Part shown: in pieces, positions 8,350-17,784 of the stretch
Numbering within the stretch: position 1 is the stretch's first letter
How the letters are laid out: every line of letters starts with the position of its first letter
Source of the DNA: Pedobacter sp. KBW06
GTDB lineage: Bacteria; Bacteroidota; Bacteroidia; Sphingobacteriales; Sphingobacteriaceae
Assembly (NCBI RefSeq): GCF_003852525.1
Contig: NZ_QAJL01000002.1
Location: 730,462-794,461 of the forward strand
DNA length: 64,000 bases
Direction of reading: 5' to 3'
The notes under the pieces: model-generated
Database searches by the model: none
Told to the model about the DNA's origin: nothing
Seen by the model: the letters and a program-made list of their open reading frames with translations, nothing else
Position numbers and translations under genes: made by a program

Positions 8350-8893
8350 TTTATTAAAGTTTAAACGATAAATTTGTTAATGTTAATAATTAGGACAAAG
8401 TTTGTAAATCCTGATCTCGCATAAATCATCCAGTTTTTAACAAAACGGATGGTCCAGATACAATTCCTGGAAAGAATGCAGGAGAAAACAATCACAACAG
8501 GGATCAAAACTTATATTAATCCCATAAAAACGCATTTTTTCTTTTAAAAATTCAATGCAAAATATATTGACGGATGCTTGCATCTCTGTTCGGGATTGCG
8601 TCGTACCAAGTCCACAGTAAGTCCACAGTGAGTCCACGTTGAGTCCACGTTTTACCGTCAAAAGCTGGACTCAGCCTGGACTCACTATAGAGTTTCCCCG
8701 GATCCGGTTAAAACGCTTCCCGGCGGATGGTCCAGCTTAACATGAAAAATACACAAGAAAAGGCCGGTTAAAGTAACAAATAGCGTTTTTATATGTTTAT
8801 TTGTAATTAAATACCAACCTAAACCTATTTTTAATTGTTATACTGCGGGATAGTCGTTTTTTATTAAAATAATCTGCTTTAAACTTAAATTCC
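8350..8893. other. Repeat-rich intergenic region
   Basis: This 544-bp gap separates the thioredoxin-like gene from the UbiA gene. It contains an 11-bp tandem and inverted array (8608-8688) and a 12-bp direct repeat CGGATGGTCCAG at 8446-8457 and 8724-8735 that brackets the array. On the minus strand a short frame from ATG 8583 to a stop at 8437 (48 codons, ending LYLDHPFC) includes one copy of the direct repeat; it resembles nothing I recognise and may be a gene remnant. I found no clear TAnnTTTG box for either flanking gene. Confidence 0.6.
8608..8688. repeat. 11-bp tandem direct repeats with inverted partners
   Basis: Four head-to-tail 11-mers: AAGTCCACAGT at 8608-8618 and 8619-8629, then GAGTCCACGTT at 8630-8640 and 8641-8651. 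After a short spacer come two inverted-orientation 11-mers beginning GGACTCA, at 8667-8677 and 8678-8688. The period is exactly 11 in both halves. Bases 8625-8653 and 8660-8688 are complementary at 24 of 29 positions around a 6-nt loop, so a long hairpin is possible in either transcript. Confidence 0.9.
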
Positions 8894-9787
8894 TTGACGA
8901 ACCAACTGGCCTATATCAAGATCATGCGCCCGGCGAATCTGGTGACCTCCGTTGCTGATGTCCTTGCTGGTGTAGCCATTTCAGGTTATTTTTTAACAAC
9001 AGAATTTGAGATCCAACATGTATTCCCCATTTTGTTGCTTTGTATTTCTACGATAGGTTTGTACAGTGGAGGGGTTATTTTTAACGATGTATTCGATGCA
9101 GAAAGAGATGTAAAAGAGCGGCCAGACCGCCCTATTCCCAGCGGAAGCATCAGCAAAAAAGATGCGGCTGTATTTGGTGGAATCTGTTTTACCGTCGGCA
9201 TTATGGCCGCAGCAATGGTCAACCAGACCGCTTTAGCCCTTGCCGGTCTGATTATGATTGCAGCACTCACTTACGATAAATGGTCTAAGCACATGACCGT
9301 AACCGGCCCGATCAACATGGGCCTCTGTCGCGGATTGAACCTGCTTTTAGGGGTAAGCATATTTTCCCGCTACCCCGAAATATGGTGGCTGGTGATCGCA
9401 ACCATTCCCATTGTATACATTGCCTCCCTTACCATCATCAACAGAAGAAAAGGAAATGAAAAAAGTAAGCGGACGCTTTATCTTGCCGCATTCCTTTATG
9501 CTTTTGTCATTGCCTGTATCCTCTTCATCGCGCTTAGCAAAGGATTCTTCCTGCTGACCATTGTATTTGTGATTCCTTTCTACCTGATGATTTTCAACCC
9601 TCTGTTTAAAACGCTCGACGATCCCATTGGAAGGAACATCGGGAAATCGGTAAAAGCAGGAGTAATTGCGCTAATCCTATTGAACGCCGCCTGGGCCAGC
9701 GCCTTTGGCATCTGGTACATCGCAGTGATCATTGTAGCCTTACTCCCGCTGTCCTTATGGTTAAACAAAACTTTTACCGTTAATTAA
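8894..9787 (+). CDS. UbiA-family prenyltransferase (EboC-like), TTG start
   Basis: A 297-residue integral membrane protein with about nine hydrophobic segments. The aspartate-rich prenyl-diphosphate/Mg site is NDVFDAERD (about 64-72), followed by ERPDRPIPSG, a wording typical of the EboC-type subgroup. The first ATG is at codon 11, inside the conserved IKIMRPANLVTS block, so the TTG at 8894 is the better start. The family joins a polyprenyl group to an aromatic or polar acceptor. Other ebo cluster genes (EboA, B, D, E, F) are not present, so it stands alone. Its 3' end overlaps the convergent dehydrogenase gene by 8 bp. Confidence 0.82.
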   Translation: MTNQLAYIKIMRPANLVTSVADVLAGVAISGYFLTTEFEIQHVFPILLLCISTIGLYSGGVIFNDVFDAERDVKERPDRPIPSGSISKKDAAVFGGICFTVGIMAAAMVNQTALALAGLIMIAALTYDKWSKHMTVTGPINMGLCRGLNLLLGVSIFSRYPEIWWLVIATIPIVYIASLTIINRRKGNEKSKRTLYLAAFLYAFVIACILFIALSKGFFLLTIVFVIPFYLMIFNPLFKTLDDPIGRNIGKSVKAGVIALILLNAAWASAFGIWYIAVIIVALLPLSLWLNKTFTVN

Positions 9788-11225
9788 CCGGCACAAGTTT
9801 ATACACAATACCCGGAGATTCTACCGCAATATACATGAAGCCATCTGGCGCCATCCTCACATCTCTGAGCCTTCCGATGTTCTTGAAAAGAATTTCTTCT
9901 TTAACCACTTTATTATTTTTCAATACACTTCTGTTCAGGTATTCAAAACGTAAAGAACCGGTAAGCAGGTTTCCTTCCCATCCTTTATAACGACTTCCCG
10001 TTACAAAGGCCATTCCACTTGGCCCTATTGAAGGAATCCAATAATGCAAAGGCGCGGTAATCCCCTCTTTTTCGGAAATATTGCTGATGATCTTTCCGTT
10101 ATAATTGATTCCGTAGGTCGCGATTGGCCAACCGTAATTTTTACCGGGCTGGATGATATTGATTTCATCCCCTCCTCTTGGACCATGCTCATTCTCCCAT
10201 ATGGCCCCCGTTTGAGGGTGAATGGTCATTCCCTGAGGATTACGGTTTCCATAAGTAAAAATAGAAGGCTCGGCACCTTCGGTTTTTACAAAAGGATTAT
10301 CGGAAGGAATGCTTCCGTCGCTTTTTATCCGGTGGATCTTTCCAAGGTCATTTCCTTTGATCTCCTGAGGATTTTGTTTTTCATTTCCCCTTTCTCCGAC
10401 AGCAATATACAAATAGCCATCTTTGCCAAATTGCATTCGGGAACCATAATGATGCTGCGTTCTGGACCAGGGCTTTGCGACAAAAATATCCTGCTGATCC
10501 TTTAATTCATTTCCTTCCAGTTTTGCTTTCAGGATTGCAGTCGTGGCCAATACCTTTCCATCTTCGGTTTTAAATTTAGAGTAAGACAGGTAAATGAACT
10601 TATTGCTGGCAAACGCAGGGTCAAGTACCACATCCATCAAGCCTCCCTGTCCTTTTGCCAGGACCTCCGGAACTCCCCCAATGGCCTGCAAAGACTGGTC
10701 TTTTTTCACTTTGTAAAATTTGCCATTGCGATCCGTGACCAGCAATTCCTCGCCGGGCAGAAAGGCCATCCCCCATGGAATGTCCATTCCTTTTGCTACG
10801 GTATCCAGGCGAATGGTCAGTTCTTCCGTCTTAAAAATATTGCTGACAGGTTTTTTCGTTGCACCGTACCGGTCTACATTTTTTATTCCTTTAATGATGT
10901 AATCTGAAAGTTCTCTGATCTCTTTATCCGTAAATGTCGAATCAAAGGCAGGCATTCCCTCATTCGCATATCCGTTCTTTATCGCTTTAAAAAGATCTTC
11001 TTTTGTATTTCCATGTTTCCATTGGCGGTCCACAAAAGCATCCATCTTTTCCCCATGACAACCACCGCAATAATTCCGGTAGTTCAATGCTGCTTTTTCT
11101 TCCAGGGAATGGCTGCCTTTAACAGCCATTGGTTTAGACGGCCGTACAGCCGCTTTGTCTTCAGGACTCAAAATTGAAGTCAATACTCCGCCAATGACCA
11201 GCGCCCCGCCAAGATACTTTATCAT
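9780..11225 (-). CDS. Cytochrome c / PQQ-dependent sugar dehydrogenase fusion
   Basis: A 481-residue exported fusion. Residues 1-20 form a signal or anchor segment. A cytochrome c domain follows with CGGCH at 53-57 and a likely axial Met in EGMPAFD (about 91). From about residue 135 to the end is a glucose/sorbosone dehydrogenase propeller, opened by KGMDIPWGMAFLPGEELLVT and containing HHYGSRMQFGKDGYLYIAVGE, GNRNPQGMTIHP and ENEHGPRGGDE, as in soluble aldose dehydrogenases. It should oxidise a sugar in the periplasm and move electrons through its own haem. It is transcribed alone, convergent with the UbiA gene. Confidence 0.9.
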   Translation of the reverse strand: MIKYLGGALVIGGVLTSILSPEDKAAVRPSKPMAVKGSHSLEEKAALNYRNYCGGCHGEKMDAFVDRQWKHGNTKEDLFKAIKNGYANEGMPAFDSTFTDKEIRELSDYIIKGIKNVDRYGATKKPVSNIFKTEELTIRLDTVAKGMDIPWGMAFLPGEELLVTDRNGKFYKVKKDQSLQAIGGVPEVLAKGQGGLMDVVLDPAFASNKFIYLSYSKFKTEDGKVLATTAILKAKLEGNELKDQQDIFVAKPWSRTQHHYGSRMQFGKDGYLYIAVGERGNEKQNPQEIKGNDLGKIHRIKSDGSIPSDNPFVKTEGAEPSIFTYGNRNPQGMTIHPQTGAIWENEHGPRGGDEINIIQPGKNYGWPIATYGINYNGKIISNISEKEGITAPLHYWIPSIGPSGMAFVTGSRYKGWEGNLLTGSLRFEYLNRSVLKNNKVVKEEILFKNIGRLRDVRMAPDGFMYIAVESPGIVYKLVPVN

Positions 11226-11421
11226 AAGAAATTTAGTTTAGGTGTTTAAAGCTGTAAAATAGCATAAAAATGTGAATAAATCATGTCCTGAGCCAGTCCT
11301 TGTGGTTAAGCAATCTTAGCGTAAATGTTAAGCGAAGATCATCAATCCACCTACGGTAACATCTTAAGCGTCATTGCCTTTATTTTCATCTCAAAAAATT
11401 ATTTTTAATCTTCAATCTTGT

Positions 11422-11429
11422 TACATTTG
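11422..11429 (+). promoter_or_regulatory. TAnnTTTG -7 box of phospholipase C gene
   Basis: TACATTTG fits the Bacteroidota -7 consensus TAnnTTTG and lies 22 nt before the ATG at 11452, leaving a short A/C-rich leader. A T-rich stretch about 20 nt upstream could serve as the -33 element but does not match TTTG exactly. Confidence 0.55.
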
Positions 11430-11451
11430 AACATACACACAAACAAACACA

Positions 11452-13836
11452 ATGGATTCAAGAAGATCATTTTTAAAAAAGGCAGCCTTGCTATCCGGGG
11501 CCGCCGGACTCCCTAATGTTATTCCAATGTCTATCCAAAAGGCGATGGCCATCAGTGCCGACCCGGGATCTACATTTTATGACGCCGAACATGTCGTTTT
11601 TCTGATGCAGGAAAACAGGTCCTTTGACCATATGTTTGGAAAACTAAAGGGTGTCCGTGGCTTTAATGACCCCCGAACCTTTACCCTTCCTGACCAGAAC
11701 AAGGTATGGCTTCAGAAAGACGCAGAAGGAAAAACATTCGCCCCTTTTCATGTCGACATCAATAAGACTAAAATCACCTGGCAAGGTGGCCTTCCGCATT
11801 CCTGGGCGGATCAGCTTGCAGCACGCAACAATGGAAATTACGACAAATGGGTACCGGTAAAATCACATATGTGCCTCGGTTACTACGACCGTACCGATGT
11901 GCCTTTTTACTATGCCATGGCCGATGCTTTCACGATATGTGACCATAACTTTTGCTCGTCCTTAACCGGAACGACCCCAAACCGCCTGTTTTTCTGGAGC
12001 GGAACAATCCGTCCGGAACAAAACGGCACTTCTGTTGCCGCCGTTAACAACTCCCAGGCGGAGTCCCGTGAGAATGCCTATGTGGATTGGGAAACTTTCC
12101 CTGAATTGCTGGAAGATAACGATGTGAGCTGGAAAATCTACCAGAACGAGATCTGGACTGCCGATTTAAAGGGTGACAGTGTAGACGACTGGTTGGGAAA
12201 TTATGGCGACAATGCGATTGAATATGTAAAACGCTACAACGTTAAACTCTCTGCTTACTTTAGAAAAAACGGAGATCAGACCAGCAAACCGGCATTAACC
12301 GCCGCCGAAGTCACCGCAAAATACAACCAGCTGTCGGACCGCGAGAAAAACCTGATCGATAAAGCTTTTGCAACCAATATCAATGCGCCTGAAAATTACC
12401 TGGAGCTCGCTCCGTTTTCATTTACTGATGATCAGGGAAAACAACAAACCATCAACATCCCTAAAAACGATATTTTCCACCAGTTCCGCTCTGATGTAGA
12501 CAATGGGAAGCTGCCTACCGTGTCCTGGCTGGTTGCCCCACAAAGATTTTCTGACCATACGAGCTCTCCGTTATACGGTACCTGGTATGTTTCTGAAGCC
12601 ATAGACATCCTGACCAAGAATCCGGAAGTATGGAAGAAAACGATTTTCATCCTGACCTATGATGAGAATGATGGTTATTTTGACCACATTCCTCCTTATG
12701 TTGTTCCTAAGCCCGGAGATGCTTCCACAGGAAAAGTTTCGGAAAAGATTGATATCGCTGCTGATTACGAATCAAAAAAAGGCAGTCCGATTGGACTGGG
12801 ATACCGCGTACCCATGTTGGTTGCCTCTCCCTGGAGTAAAGGCGGATATGTGAATTCCCAGGTATTTGACCATACGTCATGCCTGATGTTCCTGGAAAAC
12901 TTTCTGGGTAAAAAGACAGGCAAGAAGATCAGAAGCAGTACCATCAGCAGCTGGAGAAGAAGCATCTGCGGAGACCTGACCTCCGTGTTCAGGCCTGCCA
13001 AAGCAGATCAGTCAAACCCGGTTAGCCCCCTGAAAAGAGAGGCTGTGATTACCGGAATCCAGAATGCAAAAAACAAACCTGCCCAGGTAAAACCTGATCC
13101 TTTAACAGCAGAACAGATTAAACAGATCAATGCCCATCCGCCTTTTGATCCAAACTCTCCTTCGGCCATGCCGCAGCAGGAAAAAGGAACACGCCCTGCT
13201 TGTGCACTTCCTTATCAGCCCTTTGCAGAAGCGGCACTGAATCCGGCCACACAGACCATTCAGGTTGACCTGGAATCGGGAAAAGGAAATTTCGGACAAA
13301 AGCTCGTTCCTGTAGGGACACCATTCCTGATGTACAGTCCTGCCCTGTATCAGGGAAAACCAGGAAAAACATGGTCTTATGCCCTCAGTTCCGGCGATAA
13401 GATTGGCGATACATTGAAACTGACAGATTTTGAAAAAGAGCATTATCATTTGTGTATCAGTGGCCCGAACGGATTTTTCCGCCAGTTTAAAGGAAACAAA
13501 AATGATCCTGCATTGAAAATCCGTTGTGAATACGAAGCTTCAGGAATGCTGACAAAAAAATTAACCGGAAACGTGCAGCTGGTCCTTGAAAATGAAGGAA
13601 CAAAAGAGCTAAAGGTTACTGTTAAGGACAATACTTACGAAAAGAATAAAACAAAAGAAATCACCTTATCTGCTAAAGGAAAGGCGAAGATCATTGTTGA
13701 TTTGCAGAAAAGCGCTTCCTGGTATGACTTTAGCCTTCATATCAAGGGTCATGAAGCATTTAGTAAACAATATGCAGGCCATGTAGAAACCGGCGAAGAA
13801 GGGATCACAGACCCTTATATGGGCGGCGTCTTATAA
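11452..13836 (+). CDS. Phosphocholine-specific phospholipase C, Tat-exported
   Basis: A 794-residue enzyme of the phosphoesterase/acid phosphatase superfamily that cleaves phosphatidylcholine-type lipids to diacylglycerol and phosphocholine. The N-terminus has a textbook twin-arginine motif SRRSFLK (residues 3-9) and a hydrophobic stretch, so it is exported folded. The catalytic domain begins with VVFLMQENRSFDHMFG and includes LTGTTPNRLFFWSG and FILTYDENDGYFDHIPP. Two C-terminal beta domains (about 590-790) match the bacterial PLC C-terminal repeat. Length is close to the family norm. It has its own promoter and no evident operon partner; phosphate scavenging is likely but not shown. Confidence 0.9.
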   Translation: MDSRRSFLKKAALLSGAAGLPNVIPMSIQKAMAISADPGSTFYDAEHVVFLMQENRSFDHMFGKLKGVRGFNDPRTFTLPDQNKVWLQKDAEGKTFAPFHVDINKTKITWQGGLPHSWADQLAARNNGNYDKWVPVKSHMCLGYYDRTDVPFYYAMADAFTICDHNFCSSLTGTTPNRLFFWSGTIRPEQNGTSVAAVNNSQAESRENAYVDWETFPELLEDNDVSWKIYQNEIWTADLKGDSVDDWLGNYGDNAIEYVKRYNVKLSAYFRKNGDQTSKPALTAAEVTAKYNQLSDREKNLIDKAFATNINAPENYLELAPFSFTDDQGKQQTINIPKNDIFHQFRSDVDNGKLPTVSWLVAPQRFSDHTSSPLYGTWYVSEAIDILTKNPEVWKKTIFILTYDENDGYFDHIPPYVVPKPGDASTGKVSEKIDIAADYESKKGSPIGLGYRVPMLVASPWSKGGYVNSQVFDHTSCLMFLENFLGKKTGKKIRSSTISSWRRSICGDLTSVFRPAKADQSNPVSPLKREAVITGIQNAKNKPAQVKPDPLTAEQIKQINAHPPFDPNSPSAMPQQEKGTRPACALPYQPFAEAALNPATQTIQVDLESGKGNFGQKLVPVGTPFLMYSPALYQGKPGKTWSYALSSGDKIGDTLKLTDFEKEHYHLCISGPNGFFRQFKGNKNDPALKIRCEYEASGMLTKKLTGNVQLVLENEGTKELKVTVKDNTYEKNKTKEITLSAKGKAKIIVDLQKSASWYDFSLHIKGHEAFSKQYAGHVETGEEGITDPYMGGVL

Positions 13837-13898
13837 GCACAAAAAAATATGTTCAGCGCGGGGAAGGAAACATTGCGGTGTTATGCTAACTCGCGCTG

Positions 13899-14144
13899 CT
13901 ATTCTATGGTTCCTTCTTCCTGTTGTTCCGGATCGAGTTCCACATTTCCTTCTTTATCTTTTTTAGCAAAGAATACCGGATATAAAAACAGTAATGCGCC
14001 CATTACAAATAAGAACCCTGCAAATTCCAGCATATAAATGCCCGATTCCAGGTGGTTTACATCCATCACCTTATAGGCAATGAGGGCAATGAGCCCCAAC
14101 ACAATGGCCATCACAGCTTTTTGAAGTTTCAATACTTTTATCAT
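13899..14144 (-). CDS. Small two-helix membrane protein
   Basis: An 81-residue protein with two hydrophobic segments (about residues 10-28 and 38-57) and an acidic C-terminal tail rich in Glu and Gln. I do not recognise a family. It lies alone on the minus strand between the phospholipase C gene and ileS. Upstream of its ATG are two close GTTAACAA boxes (14164-14171 and 14174-14181) that could be regulatory. No Shine-Dalgarno sequence is seen. Confidence 0.65.
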   Translation of the reverse strand: MIKVLKLQKAVMAIVLGLIALIAYKVMDVNHLESGIYMLEFAGFLFVMGALLFLYPVFFAKKDKEGNVELDPEQQEEGTIE

Positions 14145-14345
14145 AACAGGAGGTCATTAAATGGTTAACAATCGTTAACAAAAACCACTCCAATTGTTAA
14201 AAAGAAAGGCCTCCGGAATTACACAGTCGCGGAATAAATCTATTTTTTTTCCTATTTTACGATCCTGATTTATAATAAAATCTGGATTGCAAAGGTCATC
14301 ATTAAGATGATGATGATAAGACTACAATTTTTAATTCAAAAAACG

Positions 14346-14353
14346 TAACTTTG
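14346..14353 (+). promoter_or_regulatory. TAnnTTTG -7 box of the ileS unit
   Basis: TAACTTTG followed by C matches the Bacteroidota -7 consensus and lies 30 nt before the ileS ATG. It would drive ileS, the DksA-like gene and lspA. No exact -33 TTTG is visible at the expected distance. Confidence 0.6.
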
Positions 14354-14383
14354 CATCCTTAATTTTTTGGAGATACTTGATTG

Positions 14384-17300
14384 ATGTATAGGGAATTTAA
14401 ACAACTGGAACTAGCTAAAATAGGAAAAGAGATACTTGATTTTTGGAAAGCGGAAAACATCTTTGAGAAGAGCATTTCTACACGTTCAAAATCGAACCCA
14501 TTTACTTTTTATGAAGGCCCGCCTTCCGCAAACGGAATGCCTGGGATTCACCACGTAATGGCACGGGCCATTAAAGATATTTTTTGCCGGTATAAAACCT
14601 TAAAGGGTTTTCAGGTAAAACGCAAAGGCGGATGGGATACCCATGGGTTACCTATTGAGCTGGCAGTAGAGAAAAAGTTAGGCATTACAAAAGAAGATAT
14701 CGGAAAGAAGATTTCCGTTGAAGAATACAATACGGCCTGTCGTGAGGAAGTGATGAAATACACTGACGTATGGGATGACCTTACAGAAAAAATGGGCTAT
14801 TGGGTAGATCTTGAAAACCCGTATGTCACTTATGAAAATGAGTACATCGAGTCATTATGGTCGATCTTAAAGTCGTTTTACAACAAAGGACTTTTGTACA
14901 AAGGTTATACCGTACAGCCTTATTCTCCTGCCGCAGGAACAGGATTGAGCTCTCATGAGCTGAACCAGCCGGGCACGTATAAGATGCTGAAAGATACTTC
15001 CATCACTGCTCAGTTTTTCCTTAAAAAAGACCAGGAACATCCATTGATGGGCCAGCTCTTTGAAAATGAAACAGAAGAAACAGCGATCATCGCCTGGACA
15101 ACCACACCATGGACCTTACCTTCCAACTGTGCTTTAGCCGTTGGAGATAAGATCACTTATGTGAAAATCAAAACGTTCAACCCTTATACCTTCCTGCCTG
15201 TCAGTGTAATATTGGCGAAAGACCTGGTCCCAAAACATTTCAAAGCAGATGCGAAAGACCTTTCTTTTGAAGACTATAAAGGCGGTGATAAATTAATCCC
15301 ATGGACCGTAGCTGCGGAGTTTAAAGGTAAAGACCTGGTAGGCCTTCACTATCACCAGCTGATGGCTTATGTGACGAATGAAGACCTGGAGAAAAATGCA
15401 TTCCGCGTTATTCCTGGTGATTTTGTGACCACAGAAGATGGTACTGGTATCGTACATACTGCTTCGATCTTTGGTGCGGACGATTTTCGTGTAGCCAAAG
15501 AGAACGGCGTTCCTTCGGTATTGATCAAAGACGAAAACGGCAATGAAGCTCCTTTGGTAAACAAACAAGGGAAATTTGTTAACGAAGTGACTGACTTTGC
15601 CGGTCGCTATGTAAAAGAAGAATACTATTCGGACGAAGAGCGTGCTGCTGCTGATTTTAAACCTACAGATGTGCTCATCGCCATCAAATTAAAAGAAGAC
15701 AACAAAGCATTCGACGTTAAAAAATATGAACACAGTTATCCACATTGCTGGAGAACTGATAAGCCGATCCTTTATTATCCTTTAGACAGCTGGTTTATCA
15801 GAACCACTGCGGTAAAAGAGAAAATGGTGGCTTTAAACAAAACCATCAACTGGAAACCTGAAGCAACCGGAACAGGACGCTTTGGCAACTGGCTGGAGAA
15901 CCTGGTGGACTGGAACTTATCACGTTCCCGCTATTGGGGTACTCCCCTTCCGATCTGGCGTACGGCTGATGGTCAGGAAGAGAAGTGTATCGGATCTATT
16001 GAAGAACTGAATGCAGAGATTCAAAAATCTGTCACTGCAGGTTTCATGGAAGCTGGTTTTGAGTTGAAAGACATGCACCGTCCTTATGTGGATGATGTGA
16101 TCTTAACCTCTTCTACAGGCGAAAGAATGGTCCGTGAGTTAGACCTGATCGACGTTTGGTTTGACAGTGGAGCCATGCCTTATGCACAATGGCATTTCCC
16201 TTTTGAGAACAAAGAAGAGTTTGAAAATGCTTACCCTGCAGATTTCATTGCAGAGGGTGTAGATCAGACCCGTGGCTGGTTCTTTACTTTACATGCCATT
16301 GCGGTGATGTTAAGTGAATCCAGTGAGGAGATCAAAGCCATCAACGAAAGAGTAGGTAATCCTGGAGTGGCGTTTAAAAACGTAGTTTCCAATGGATTGG
16401 TACTGGATAAGAACGGCAACAAAATGTCTAAACGTTTAGGCAATGGAGTTGATCCTTTTTCTACGATAGATACTTACAGTGCAGATGCCACCCGTTGGTA
16501 TATGATCAGTAATGCTTCTCCATGGGATAACCTTAAATTTAACCTGGATGGTATCGATGAGGTACGCCGTAAGTTCTTTGGAACGCTTTACAATACATAT
16601 TCCTTCTTTGCATTATACGCGAATATCGACAAGTTTGTGATCGATGAACACAATGAAACACCGGTAGCTGAGCGCAGTGAACTGGACAGGTGGATCTTGT
16701 CTTTATTACAGACGCTGATCGCAGAAGTAGATGAGAATTATAAGGCTTATGAACCTACTAAGGCTTCAAGGGCAATTCAGGCTTTCGTAGACGAGCATTT
16801 GAGCAACTGGTACATCCGTTTGTCCCGCCGCCGTTTCTGGAAGGGAGAGATGACTGCGGATAAAAAAGCGGCTTATGAAACGTTGTATACCTGTCTGACA
16901 AGTATCGCACAGATCATGTCGCCGGTAGCGCCATTCTTTGCGGATTGGTTGTTCCAGAATTTATCTGTCGCAGACCATAATAATACCGTTGAATCTGTAC
17001 ATTTAACGCTATGGAAAGAAGCAGATACTTCACTCATCGACACGGAACTGAATGAGCGTATGGAACTGGCACAAAACATTTCCTCAATGGTGCTTTCTTT
17101 ACGTAAGAAAAGCAGCATCAATGTTCGTCAGCCATTGGCAAAGATCTTAGTTCCGGTACTGGATCAGAAGTTTGCAACGCAGGTAGAACTGGTAAAAGAG
17201 CTGATTCTTTCGGAAACGAATATCAAGGACATCGAGTACATCACTGATGCTGCGGGATTCATTAAGAAAAAGATCAAACCAAACTTTAAGGCTTTAGGCC

Positions 17301-17779
17301 CGAAAGTAGGTAAGGATATGAAATTGGTAGCCGAGGTGATCAACAACCTGAGCCAGGAAGAACTGGCGGGATTTGAAGCTGCAGGAGCATACCAGATTCC
17401 CGGAACGGCATACGTTGTTGAGCTGGCTGATGTGGAGATCATTGCGGAAGACATTCCGGGATGGCAGGTCACCAATTTAGGGAACCTGACTGTAGCACTG
17501 GATGTTACGATTACAGATGAACTGAAACAGGAAGGTTTATCGCGTGAGCTGATCAATAGGATCCAAAATCTGAGAAAGGAATTGAATTTTGAGGTTACCG
17601 ATAGGATTACCGTCTCTTTACAAAACGATAATTTGATCGCAAATGCGGTAGCACAAAATAAAACATACATTTGTTCGGAAATCTTAGCGGATAAAATTAA
17701 TTTAATAGATAATTTAGAGAATGGAAACAAAATCGTAATCGACGATGTTGAACTACATATTTCGATAGCAAAACAATAA
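14384..17779 (+). CDS. ileS: Isoleucyl-tRNA synthetase
   Basis: An 1131-residue class I aminoacyl-tRNA synthetase that charges tRNA-Ile. The HIGH-type signature is in GMPGIHHV (about 51-58), and the KMSKS loop reads KMSKR (680-684). The editing domain lies between them, and the anticodon-binding region follows from about residue 760. It is far longer than the ~940-residue E. coli enzyme and lacks an obvious C-terminal zinc cluster, as in the longer type found in Bacteroidota and eukaryotes. An in-frame TTG directly before the ATG was not used. The DksA-like gene begins 5 bp after the stop. Confidence 0.98.
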   Translation: MYREFKQLELAKIGKEILDFWKAENIFEKSISTRSKSNPFTFYEGPPSANGMPGIHHVMARAIKDIFCRYKTLKGFQVKRKGGWDTHGLPIELAVEKKLGITKEDIGKKISVEEYNTACREEVMKYTDVWDDLTEKMGYWVDLENPYVTYENEYIESLWSILKSFYNKGLLYKGYTVQPYSPAAGTGLSSHELNQPGTYKMLKDTSITAQFFLKKDQEHPLMGQLFENETEETAIIAWTTTPWTLPSNCALAVGDKITYVKIKTFNPYTFLPVSVILAKDLVPKHFKADAKDLSFEDYKGGDKLIPWTVAAEFKGKDLVGLHYHQLMAYVTNEDLEKNAFRVIPGDFVTTEDGTGIVHTASIFGADDFRVAKENGVPSVLIKDENGNEAPLVNKQGKFVNEVTDFAGRYVKEEYYSDEERAAADFKPTDVLIAIKLKEDNKAFDVKKYEHSYPHCWRTDKPILYYPLDSWFIRTTAVKEKMVALNKTINWKPEATGTGRFGNWLENLVDWNLSRSRYWGTPLPIWRTADGQEEKCIGSIEELNAEIQKSVTAGFMEAGFELKDMHRPYVDDVILTSSTGERMVRELDLIDVWFDSGAMPYAQWHFPFENKEEFENAYPADFIAEGVDQTRGWFFTLHAIAVMLSESSEEIKAINERVGNPGVAFKNVVSNGLVLDKNGNKMSKRLGNGVDPFSTIDTYSADATRWYMISNASPWDNLKFNLDGIDEVRRKFFGTLYNTYSFFALYANIDKFVIDEHNETPVAERSELDRWILSLLQTLIAEVDENYKAYEPTKASRAIQAFVDEHLSNWYIRLSRRRFWKGEMTADKKAAYETLYTCLTSIAQIMSPVAPFFADWLFQNLSVADHNNTVESVHLTLWKEADTSLIDTELNERMELAQNISSMVLSLRKKSSINVRQPLAKILVPVLDQKFATQVELVKELILSETNIKDIEYITDAAGFIKKKIKPNFKALGPKVGKDMKLVAEVINNLSQEELAGFEAAGAYQIPGTAYVVELADVEIIAEDIPGWQVTNLGNLTVALDVTITDELKQEGLSRELINRIQNLRKELNFEVTDRITVSLQNDNLIANAVAQNKTYICSEILADKINLIDNLENGNKIVIDDVELHISIAKQ

Positions 17780-17784
17780 TTATT

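Noticed and set aside
8437..8661. 74-codon minus-strand frame over the 11-bp array
   Set aside because: TTG start inside the repeat array and no recognised similarity; kept only as a possible remnant, not as a CDS.
8608..8688. CRISPR array
   Set aside because: Units are 11 bp and contiguous without spacers, and no cas gene is in the window.
13854..13899. CAGCGCG/CGCGCTG inverted repeat as terminator
   Set aside because: Only 7 bp of stem around a loop of about 30 nt and no T-run; weak evidence.
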